NCBI GenBank assembly: GCA_034190875.2
Contig: CM067346.1
Location: 48,282,684 to 48,346,683 of the forward strand
DNA length: 64,000 nt
DNA from: Urechis unicinctus
Lineage: Eukaryota; Annelida; Polychaeta; Xenopneusta; Urechidae
Direction of reading: 5' to 3'
Below are positions 59,601-64,000 of this stretch, piece after piece. Made by a program: the position numbers and the translations under genes. Within the stretch, counting starts at the first letter, position 1. Each line of letters starts with the position of its first letter. The notes under the pieces are model-generated. The model made no database searches and was not told where the DNA came from. It saw nothing but the letters and a program-made list of their open reading frames with translations.

Positions 59601-62600
59601 CTGTCTTCTTGGGTTAATTAGTCACTTGTCTTCTGGAGATAATTAGTGACCTGTCTTCTTGGGTTAATTAGTCACTTGTCTTCTGGAGATAATTTGTTAC
59701 CTGTCTTCTTGGGTAAATTAGTCACTTGTCTTCTGGAGATAATTAGTTACCTGTCTTCTTGGGTAAATTAGTCACTTGTCTTCTGGAGATAATTTGTTAC
59801 CTGTCTTCTTGGGTTAATTAGTCACTTGTCTTCTGGAGATAATTAGTGACCTGTCTTCTTGGGTTTAGTCACTTGTCTTCTGGAGATAATTTGTTACCTG
59901 TCTTCTTGGGTAAATTAGTCACTTGTCTTCTGGAGATAATTAGTTACCTGTCTTCTTGGGTTAATTAGTTACTTGTCTTCCGGAGATTATTAGTTACCTA
60001 TCTTTTGTAGGTAATTAATCACTTAATTTTTGAAGGTAATTAGTTATGTCTTCTGGAGGTAATTAGTTGCTTGTCCTCAAAAGGTAATGTCATCTTCCTT
60101 CTGGTGGTAATTAGTTATCTGTCTTCTGGAGGTATCTAGTCACTTATATTCTGAAGGTTTTAAGTGACTTGTGGCCCAAACATAAGTTGTCACCAGTGTT
60201 ATATTGGTAATTATTCACCTTGTTACAGTCCTGTAGATAATAAGTAACCTTATGCTGTTGTCACTGATAATATCACTTTAATGGGTAATTGGTCGACTAG
60301 ATTGTAGAACTGGTGGTGTATCTGAATCACACATGCAACTGTGTCTACCTAGGTGCTGGCCAGCTACATCAACCCAGGTGACCAGGCCCACATGGACCAT
60401 ATCGGACTGACAGAGGGCAGTACCAGTCTGCCCAACATGCTGCCGGAGCTCCTCGGTCAGTCCTGCCTCGTGCCTGCCATCTCGTCCTACCTTCGCAACG
60501 ACTCGGGTAAATCATTTACACCTGTGATTAGTTGCTTGCTGTACTGGTGAATACTTTAGTATCAGATGTATTGGAACATGACTATATCACATCGACTCCA
60601 CGTTTATTGATTGAGACAAACTTACAAGGGAGTGATAATAGACCCCGCTTACTCAGGTATGACATAAGACGGTAACCAGACAGTGATTATGATATGCCCT
60701 GCTATATGACATCACAAACTGAGAGGCTTGAATGTATGTTGGGATAAGGATATGATCAGTGTTTTGTATTGATAATTCCCCATATTTTTAGCCCGATCAC
60801 CTGTGTGTATGCATACGCCAGTTCTGGATATGGCTCGCCACGTGCCCCTGTACCGCGCCCTCCTGGAGCTACTGCGTGGTCTGGCAGCCTGCTGGCCGTT
60901 AGTACCCCTCCTTCTCCCCCTCAAAGACAACACCTCCTCCAGTGGGGACCCGCCCACCTCCATCGTACTGCTACTCGACAAGATGAGGATGTGCGTGGAC
61001 ACCTACGCCAACAGGCTCAAGTAAGTTTGTGGACGCTTTCATCTTGATGAATGATTGGATGATTTTATTAACTATCATCTTCCTGTAGATTAATTTTTTG
61101 CCTCATATATAATGTAAACTTGTTGGCTCAATATTGACCCCATGTACTGAATCCACCCCGTCAACCTGTGCGTGTATGAAGGATAATCCCTAATCAAAAC
61201 CTTACCATGGGTGTCCATCACTGAATTGTGATATTTTGGAGGGATTCAATTTATATTATATTTGCATGATTTCTTTGTCATTGGAGATAACCGAGTTGGT
61301 TTTCTTCTCTGTGTTGATTGCTAACGCTGATGTGTGTGTGTGTCTATGTTGTAGAGGGCAGCAGAAAACACGAAATGGCTCGAGCACCAACAAGGCCGAG
61401 GATGAGGAGTCTGAGGGCCTGGCACTGCTCATCCCTGACATACAGAGGACAGACTCTATGGTGGATGCTGCCGTGGAACGCCTCAAGCAACGCTCGGGTA
61501 CTGACCACCAATAGTCATTCCCTACCTCCTCCCACTATCCCCAGTAACTCCTCCTAACCTGGTTACTTCTCCCACAATCCCCAGTATCCCCTAACCTGCT
61601 TTTCTCGTTATCATTGTAGCTCCTCCCATTAACCCTAGCAGCTCCTCTCACTAGCCATAATCACTCTGTCACAAAGTCCAAAAGCTCTCATCATAACAAT
61701 TAAATCTGTCCAAAAGATCTGCCCTAAGCCCCCAATAACCCTGCCCCATATTGATACAACACTGCTAAAGATCCCACCCGAACCCCCAGCTCTATACAAC
61801 TGTTGTACCATACCCTACTATCATCACTGAAACCCTATCCATACCAATGATGGTAACCTTTATGTGTGTATCAGTGGTCAGTGAGGATGACCAGCAACCA
61901 GGGATGCTGGAAGCCATCTGCCGCATGAACCCGTCCCAGGAGGAGAGGTACATGGGCATCATGAAGAAACTACAGTTTGGTGAGCTCCCCTTCCTCTCAC
62001 CACCCTCAGTTCCTTTATATGTGTGCCCTTTTGGCGGCGTCTGTATTTTGAGTGCCGGGACCTGGTGGACATGATTAAGTGATTTGGTAGTCTGCTGCCT
62101 CGGGGGAATTCATCGCATCATTCATAAGTTTGGACTCGTCACTCTTCATAGGTTTTTGCCAAGAATCCCTATTGCTGGCATCACAAAGATTGTTCATGTT
62201 GAGTGTAATGGGGTATTGTGTGTACCAGACACATACGAGCTTGTGCGGGAGGATGAGAACGGGGGCCTCGTCTTCGCCGTGCCCCACCACTATGAGTCAC
62301 AGGTGAAGGCTGTTGGGGAGGTGAACAACGCCTCGAGGGCCCGGCGGCTGGCCCAGGAGGCTGTCACACTCTCAACCTCCCTGCCTCTCTCCCCGAGTAG
62401 CTCCGTGTTCGTCCGGTGTGATGAGGACCGACTAGACCTGATGAAGGTGGGTCGTGTGACTGCGCGAGCTGGCTTGTTGGTGCGGTTATATTTAATTTGT
62501 GGGTGGTGTGCAAGTGTTGGGTGATGAAGGTGATCTTGGGAATAAAAATGTAGCAGTTTCTGTAAAAGTCATGTACCTTTGCTGTTGAAAATACACCAAG

Positions 62601-63903
62601 CCTCAAATGTGCATGCTGTATATATTGTTGCTCCCTCTCTGAACAGTTCCATGGATGGCTAAGCTAGTTGGATAATATAATATCACTGTACCGGTGGGTT
62701 ATTCGCACTATATTCATGGGTTGTACACAGGTGCTGATCACAGCTCCCTCGGATACGCCCTACGCCAACGGCTGTTTTGAGTTTGACGTCTACTTCCCCC
62801 CAGACTACCCCAACTCCCCTCCTCTAATCAACCTGCAGACAACAGGCAACCAGACTGTACGCTTCAACCCTAATCTCTATAACGATGGCAAGGTAAGTGT
62901 CTGCTTGGGTGATAAATTCTTCATTCCAACAGGTGGACATGACCTGAACCAATAAGAACATGACCCACTGTATTGGTTTTGCATGATCTGACCCAAATAT
63001 CACACCACGTAGTATCAATCAATATGGTTTACTGGTTATGTTCACCTGTTGTTCATTCACAGGTGTGCCTTAGCATCCTCAACACCTGGCATGGTCGACC
63101 TGAGGAGAAATGGAATAGTCAGACATCCTCATTCTTACAGGTAAAGTAGCAGCTCATCACCAAATATTCCGATTCTGAAAGATTCATATTAAACAAATAC
63201 CATTTGTCTCTTTATTAAACCTCAACTATTCTCATATTTAGCTAGATTTGTGTTCCATTTATTGTGTCCACCTCCCCATTATTCCCTTGAGAAGTACTAG
63301 ACTTTTATTTATTTGTAATGCTTTTGAAAGATATGGCTTGTAATTTTGCAGGTGTTAGTTTCCATTCAGTCTCTGATCCTGGTGTCTGAGCCTTATTTCA
63401 ACGAGCCAGGTTATGAGAGGTCCCGAGGGACGCGGGCTGGCAATGCCAGTTCCAAAGAATATGATGCCATCATCCGACATGCCACTGTTAAGTGGGCCAT
63501 GCTGGAGATGCTACGCAACCCTGTCTCCTGCTTCAAAGACGTACATACCTCAAATCCTCAAGATAATTTGTGATGGCATGCTCCAGTAAAACTATTCAAA
63601 ATCAGACATTTACCAGTGACTTTAACTGTGATTAGTCATCAATGAGCAGTTGTTAAAGATATACTAATGTCTGCTTAGACAGATTTTATTGCATTTTGAC
63701 TGTAAACCCTTTACCTATCCTGAAGGATCCTAGAAAAATGTTGAATGAGAAATGTGTCTTGTGTACAGGTGATTGAGCGACACTTCTGGTTGAAGAAACA
63801 TGAGATAATGGCCGAGGTGGAGGCGTGGATCTTGGATCTGGAAGCCAACAGCAGTGACAAGCGGGTGGGGCGCACCATCAGTCACAGCTGTGTCGCTCTA
63901 AAG
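25785..63903 (+). CDS. BIRC6: BIRC6 (BRUCE/Apollon), 63 exons, C-terminal end beyond window
   Basis: One giant gene whose 63 exons I could join with consistent phases and GT-AG borders, giving 14,763 coding bases (4,921 codons) with no stop; human BIRC6 is about 4,860 residues. The product is a dimeric cytosolic/trans-Golgi inhibitor of apoptosis that combines E2 and E3 ubiquitin-ligase activity, works with the E1 UBA6, targets SMAC, HTRA2, caspases and LC3, and also acts in abscission. Domain order: an N-terminal beta-propeller with an inserted BIR (residues about 238-320), beta-sandwich modules within a long helical scaffold, and the UBC fold (about 4,690-4,900, Cys4789). Exon coordinates are given in the segment entries below. 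Only the short tail after ISHSCVALK is missing. Confidence 0.97.
27752..28714 (+). mobile_element. hAT-derived deletion element inside BIRC6 intron 2
   Basis: The ends are perfect 11-bp inverted repeats, CAGGGCTCTCG (27,752-27,762) and its complement CGAGAGCCCTG (28,704-28,714). This is a hAT-type terminus. Subterminal GGGTCC/GGACCC motifs recur on both sides. The interior retains a plus-strand piece of transposase C-terminus (28,356-28,560). The flanking 8-mers do not match, so the target duplication is eroded or the limits are slightly off. It differs in termini from the hAT at 1,108. Confidence 0.6.
28356..28560 (+). pseudogene. Fragment of hAT-like transposase
   Basis: A frame reading [18 protein letters not shown], then [19 protein letters not shown] and [12 protein letters not shown]. 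The pattern LMRI...GP...FD...A...W/V followed by basic residues is what I associate with the region just before the end of hAT transposases. It degenerates afterwards. The match is by eye and weak, but its position within hAT-type terminal repeats supports it. Confidence 0.4.
30235..31800 (+). CDS. BIRC6: BIRC6 exons 3-6: BIR domain
   Basis: Exons 30,235-30,369; 30,629-30,912; 31,353-31,481; 31,727-31,800 (residues 121-328). After a helical stretch and a Gly-rich loop, the BIR spans [18 protein letters not shown] to NCPFVKGE. Zinc ligands are Cys286, Cys289 (CFTC), His306 and Cys313, with the CX2CX16HX6C spacing of BIR domains. WEPTDEPW is the IAP-binding-motif groove region. In the family this domain captures SMAC/HTRA2 N-termini and contributes to caspase binding. 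It is one of the most conserved parts of the gene. Confidence 0.97.
32054..33455 (+). CDS. BIRC6: BIRC6 exons 7-9: propeller continuation
   Basis: Exons 32,054-32,103; 32,385-32,605; 33,286-33,455 (residues 328-475). [17 protein letters not shown] is a short exon resuming the propeller after the BIR insertion. Exon 8 has a WD-like blade ([20 protein letters not shown]), and exon 9 is acidic ([17 protein letters not shown]). Exon 9 is less certain than its neighbours, because this region is poorly conserved; phases fit on both sides. Confidence 0.85.
33856..35133 (+). CDS. BIRC6: BIRC6 exon 10: large Ser-rich linker and propeller blades
   Basis: The largest exon, 1,278 bp (residues 475-901). 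The first two thirds are low-complexity, Ser/Thr- and acid-rich ([15 protein letters not shown]), probably a disordered loop of the propeller. The last third returns to folded sequence: [50 protein letters not shown] and [11 protein letters not shown], matching the order in vertebrate BIRC6. The acceptor context (GTGTGGCCAG) is pyrimidine-poor but phase-correct. Confidence 0.92.
35381..37554 (+). CDS. BIRC6: BIRC6 exons 11-14: end of propeller and first beta-sandwich module
   Basis: Exons 35,381-35,566; 35,959-36,178; 36,649-37,075; 37,289-37,554 (residues 901-1,267). Exon 11 closes the propeller ([18 protein letters not shown]). Exons 12-13 hold the strikingly conserved Gln/His segment [16 protein letters not shown] and then [15 protein letters not shown] with [10 protein letters not shown], a beta-sandwich-like module. 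Exon 14 is a Ser/Gly-rich linker ending in [18 protein letters not shown]. The exon 12 donor is embedded in a repeat (see the intron 12 entry). Confidence 0.95.
36171..36560 (+). repeat. BIRC6 intron 12 array copying the 5' splice site
   Basis: The real exon 12 end CTGACAG|GTGGG (36,178/36,179) is followed by degenerate copies of TGACAG|GTGNGAAT with an AATTAGGGAATTAT-like filler. Donor-like GTs lie at about 36,267, 36,383, 36,413, 36,446 and 36,540. Copies are 30-110 bp apart, so the array is old and irregular. Each copy scores as a plausible donor by eye. Confidence 0.75.
37577..38365 (+). repeat. 51-bp minisatellite in BIRC6 intron 14
   Basis: About 15 head-to-tail copies of a 51-bp unit reading GGTTCTGAGGTGGTGTGTGA then TGTACTGAGAGTGACAGTTG then GGAGCATGAGA. 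Because 51 is a multiple of three and the unit lacks stops in some frames, both strands show long spurious frames (plus 37,661-38,080; minus 37,285-38,052, 255 codons). These are artefacts of the repeat. The array starts shortly after the exon 14 donor. Confidence 0.95.
38564..40332 (+). CDS. BIRC6: BIRC6 exons 15-18: helical scaffold
   Basis: Exons 38,564-38,734; 39,062-39,187; 39,455-39,709; 40,025-40,332 (residues 1,268-1,554). Family-typical helices: [53 protein letters not shown], and [14 protein letters not shown]. Exon 18 starts [18 protein letters not shown], then becomes Ser/Thr-rich and ends [12 protein letters not shown]. All four join without frame conflict. Confidence 0.95.
39240..39340 (+). 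repeat. SINE-like fragment in BIRC6 intron 16
   Basis: Contains TGTAGTAAGAGGCGACGAAT, matching the core of the SINE-like repeat at 10,385-10,620 (which is on the opposite strand there). Only a short part of the element is recognisable. Confidence 0.4.
40528..41300 (+). CDS. BIRC6: BIRC6 exons 19-20: conserved linker with coiled coil
   Basis: Exons 40,528-40,665 and 40,873-41,300 (residues 1,554-1,742). Exon 19 carries [20 protein letters not shown], nearly the same in vertebrates. Exon 20 has an Ala/Ser stretch, a short coiled coil ([19 protein letters not shown]), and a Pro-rich motif, [20 protein letters not shown], that is conserved across animals and rich in potential proline-directed phosphosites. 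A short (ATC)9 run lies in the following intron (41,449-41,475). Confidence 0.95.
41595..43477 (+). CDS. BIRC6: BIRC6 exons 21-23: second beta-sandwich module
   Basis: Exons 41,595-41,718; 42,207-42,421; 42,684-43,477 (residues 1,743-2,120). The module includes [40 protein letters not shown] and [20 protein letters not shown], a galactose-binding-like/jelly-roll pattern (inferred). It is followed by the helical scaffold with [34 protein letters not shown] and [20 protein letters not shown]. Intron 21 (41,719-42,206) contains a GC-rich insertion with CCGCGGATCCACGG near 41,977-41,990. Confidence 0.96.
43944..45766 (+). CDS. BIRC6: BIRC6 exons 24-28: central helical region
   Basis: Exons 43,944-44,110; 44,409-44,516; 44,723-44,874; 45,150-45,287; 45,512-45,766 (residues 2,120-2,393). 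Visible landmarks: [50 protein letters not shown] (basic helix), [19 protein letters not shown], and [20 protein letters not shown]. Exon 28 includes a Ser/Asp/Gly-rich insert. The acceptor of the next exon lies inside a repeat array. Confidence 0.95.
46003..46329 (+). repeat. BIRC6 intron 28 array copying the 3' splice site
   Basis: About nine copies of a 34-bp unit, TTGATTGATACACCTGTATG then AATTGTATCCTCAG. The last copy is the real acceptor, ATTATGTTCTCAG|GTGATTG (exon 29 starts at 46,323), and its first exonic bases GTGATTG align with the TTGATTG that begins each unit. The array thus presents a ladder of CTCAG/TTCAG acceptor-like sites upstream of the functional one. Confidence 0.85.
46323..48486 (+). 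CDS. BIRC6: BIRC6 exons 29-33: helical region and acidic linker
   Basis: Exons 46,323-46,506; 46,594-46,719; 47,144-47,477; 47,796-47,958; 48,316-48,486 (residues 2,394-2,719). [20 protein letters not shown] and [20 protein letters not shown] match vertebrate order. Exons 30-31 are low-complexity, with an acidic [12 protein letters not shown] motif and [10 protein letters not shown]. Exon 32 has [18 protein letters not shown], and exon 33 closes with a Ser/Thr stretch. Exon 33 uses a weak donor, GTGCCA. Confidence 0.93.
46908..47105 (+). repeat. 43-bp minisatellite in BIRC6 intron 30
   Basis: Four to five copies of a unit reading GTTTGATTGACTGGCTGTCC then ATTATCCTATGATGTGATAAGAT. Later copies are truncated and diverged. 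It ends about 40 bases before the exon 31 acceptor but does not include it. Confidence 0.85.
48163..48322 (+). repeat. BIRC6 intron 32 triplication including the 3' splice site
   Basis: Three consecutive units of about 55 bp begin GGTTATATATCTTAGAACCA and continue TCTCACCTG...TTAATTACAGGTG. The third unit carries the functional acceptor GCTAATTACAG|GTGATGC (exon 33 at 48,316). The first unit holds an equally good copy, GTTAATTACAG|GTGTATC, at about 48,207. The middle unit has lost the AG context. Confidence 0.85.
48732..50566 (+). CDS. BIRC6: BIRC6 exons 34-36: helical scaffold
   Basis: Exons 48,732-49,187; 49,339-49,466; 49,659-50,566 (residues 2,720-3,217). Landmarks: [95 protein letters not shown], and [15 protein letters not shown]. 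Exon 36 (908 bp) contains a poorly conserved Ser/Gly/Ala stretch (about codons 133-160 of the exon). The scaffold is the arch of armadillo-like repeats known from structures of the human protein. Confidence 0.95.
50863..51875 (+). CDS. BIRC6: BIRC6 exons 37-39: third beta-sandwich module
   Basis: Exons 50,863-51,063; 51,236-51,436; 51,596-51,875 (residues 3,217-3,444). [20 protein letters not shown] and [20 protein letters not shown] are followed by [18 protein letters not shown] and [20 protein letters not shown]. These stretches are close to identical in pattern with vertebrates and fit a galactose-binding-like fold (inferred). Introns 38 and 39 share a duplicated segment. Confidence 0.96.
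51437..51954 (+). repeat. Duplicated donor-proximal segment flanking BIRC6 exon 39
   Basis: The first about 42 bases of intron 38 (51,437-51,478: GTAAGTACACCTCATGTATA then TGATGATGCCTGTGTACCGG AT) recur at 51,911-51,954 within intron 39, with only a two-base change near the start. The second copy retains GTAAGTA and lies 36 bases after the true exon 39 donor (51,876). Confidence 0.9.
52204..54211 (+). CDS. BIRC6: BIRC6 exons 40-43: helical scaffold
   Basis: Exons 52,204-52,460; 52,784-52,892; 53,198-53,425; 53,649-54,211 (residues 3,444-3,830). [73 protein letters not shown], and [20 protein letters not shown] align with the vertebrate order. The exon 43 tail is Ser/Arg-rich ([20 protein letters not shown]) and disordered. 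Its donor CACTCAG|GTAACT sits at the start of a 22-bp array. Confidence 0.95.
52477..52765 (+). repeat. 22-bp minisatellite in BIRC6 intron 40
   Basis: About ten copies of GTGGATGTTAGATTAGTGCC AC and variants (ATGGGTGTTTGATTTGTGCC). They start some 17 bases after the exon 40 donor. The ATGGGT in the unit resembles the exon end ACATGG|GT, but the match is short. Copies degrade towards the 3' end. Confidence 0.85.
54196..54585 (+). repeat. BIRC6 exon 43/intron 43 array of 22-bp units containing the splice donor
   Basis: The array begins within the exon (ATCATCACACTCAG) and repeats TCATCACACTCAG|GTAACTCAG about 17 times. Copies of CTCAG|GTAA or CTCAG|GTTA occur at 54,256, 54,278, 54,300, 54,344, 54,410, 54,454 and 54,579. 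The reading frame from exon 43 stays open into the repeat until 54,303, so use of the GT at 54,278 would add 22 codons in phase. A higher-order periodicity of several units is visible. Confidence 0.92.
54806..56368 (+). CDS. BIRC6: BIRC6 exons 44-47: helical scaffold
   Basis: Exons 54,806-55,011; 55,231-55,360; 55,636-55,742; 56,239-56,368 (residues 3,830-4,021). [60 protein letters not shown], and [20 protein letters not shown] match family landmarks. The exon 44 donor GTCAAA is weak. Exon 46 is followed by a weak-looking but phase-correct GTAAAT. Confidence 0.94.
56632..57874 (+). CDS. BIRC6: BIRC6 exons 48-51: charged insert and helical region
   Basis: Exons 56,632-56,751; 56,842-56,979; 57,171-57,308; 57,633-57,874 (residues 4,021-4,233). 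A basic/charged stretch ([19 protein letters not shown]) precedes [20 protein letters not shown] and [20 protein letters not shown]. Exon 51 has [20 protein letters not shown] and [11 protein letters not shown], nearly as in vertebrates, ending [15 protein letters not shown]. Confidence 0.94.
57324..57565 (+). repeat. GATGATGG/GTTGGACAA minisatellite in BIRC6 intron 50
   Basis: Irregular tandem copies of GTTGGACAAGATGATGGTGG and ACAAGATGATGTTGGTATGG. Two sub-units of about 18 and 21 bp alternate. Noncoding, and unrelated to the splice sites. Confidence 0.85.
58160..61020 (+). CDS. BIRC6: BIRC6 exons 52-56: C-terminal helical scaffold
   Basis: Exons 58,160-58,364; 58,548-58,762; 59,178-59,438; 60,353-60,506; 60,822-61,020 (residues 4,234-4,578). 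[78 protein letters not shown], and [20 protein letters not shown] are close to the human sequence as I recall it. Exon 54's donor is copied in the array that follows. Confidence 0.96.
59421..60150 (+). repeat. BIRC6 exon 54/intron 54 array of 25-bp units containing the splice donor
   Basis: The exon end TCACCTGTCTTCTAGAG|GTAATTAG is the first unit of an array of about 28 copies with a 25-bp period. Two subtypes alternate to give a 50-bp dimer: TTACCTGTCTTCTTGGGTAA ATTAG and TCACTTGTCTTCTGGAGATA ATTTG. Only the outer copies at both ends keep GGAG|GTAATTAG-like donors (for example near 59,463 and 60,058). The inner ones have drifted to GAGATAATT. Confidence 0.93.
61355..62446 (+). CDS. BIRC6: BIRC6 exons 57-59: linker into the UBC domain
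   Basis: Exons 61,355-61,497; 61,875-61,979; 62,229-62,446 (residues 4,578-4,733). [37 protein letters not shown] and [20 protein letters not shown] are followed by [17 protein letters not shown], which opens the UBC fold. The segment is strongly conserved in the family. Confidence 0.96.
62731..63903 (+). CDS. BIRC6: BIRC6 exons 60-63: ubiquitin-conjugating (UBC) domain
   Basis: Exons 62,731-62,892; 63,063-63,140; 63,352-63,540; 63,769-63,903 (residues 4,734-4,921). [20 protein letters not shown] and [15 protein letters not shown] are followed by [22 protein letters not shown]. The catalytic cysteine is the codon TGC at 63,066-63,068 (residue 4,789 of this model), ten residues after the FNPN motif that stands for the usual E2 HPN. 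The extended C-terminal part ([24 protein letters not shown]) is specific to the BIRC6/UBE2O type of large E2. The last exon of the gene is past the right edge. Confidence 0.97.
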
Positions 63904-64000
63904 GTACGACAAGTTGGGTGCTTCACTGCTATTGATAATTCAGTTATGAGATATGATATGTACAGTTTAATCTTTGGTGCTACATTCATGTCCAGGTATT

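Overview
This is a nuclear genome fragment from an invertebrate animal. Long AT-rich intergenic DNA, GT-AG introns, a eukaryotic tRNA-Ser(GCT), an APE-type LINE and hAT transposons show it is a metazoan. Some interspersed repeats resemble ones I associate with molluscs, for example a core reading GTAAGAGGCGAC. A lophotrochozoan, probably a mollusc, is my best guess, but this is not proven.

Layout. Bases 1-20,000 hold no recognisable host protein gene. They contain a 2-kb decayed hAT transposon (1,108-3,111), a 32-bp minisatellite (3,771-4,432), a strong hairpin (6,205-6,274), dispersed repeats, one tRNA gene (12,329-12,410), a minus-strand LINE with endonuclease and reverse transcriptase (13,191-about 17,150), and a cluster of short inverted-repeat elements (17.2-19.4 kb). 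Bases 20,889-22,726 (minus strand) are the coding exons of tubulin-folding cofactor B (TBCB), with the extreme N-terminus not located. From 25,785 to the right edge (plus strand) runs one giant gene, BIRC6 (BRUCE/Apollon). It can be modelled as 63 exons with matching intron phases, giving 4,921 codons without a break. Only the last coding exon or exons lie beyond the window.

Function. TBCB helps fold and disassemble alpha-tubulin. BIRC6 is a cytosolic inhibitor of apoptosis that carries its own E2/E3 ubiquitin-conjugating domain and restrains caspases, SMAC and HTRA2, as well as autophagy through LC3. The two genes are arranged head to head, about 2-3 kb apart, but no functional link is implied.

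The most unusual signal is inside BIRC6. At least nine introns carry minisatellites, and in five of them (introns 12, 28, 32, 43, 54) the repeat unit includes the exon-intron junction itself. These introns therefore contain serial copies of their own donor or acceptor site. A sixth case (introns 38/39) is a precise copy of a donor-proximal segment in the next intron. This could reflect junction-seeded tandem duplication and may have consequences for splicing.
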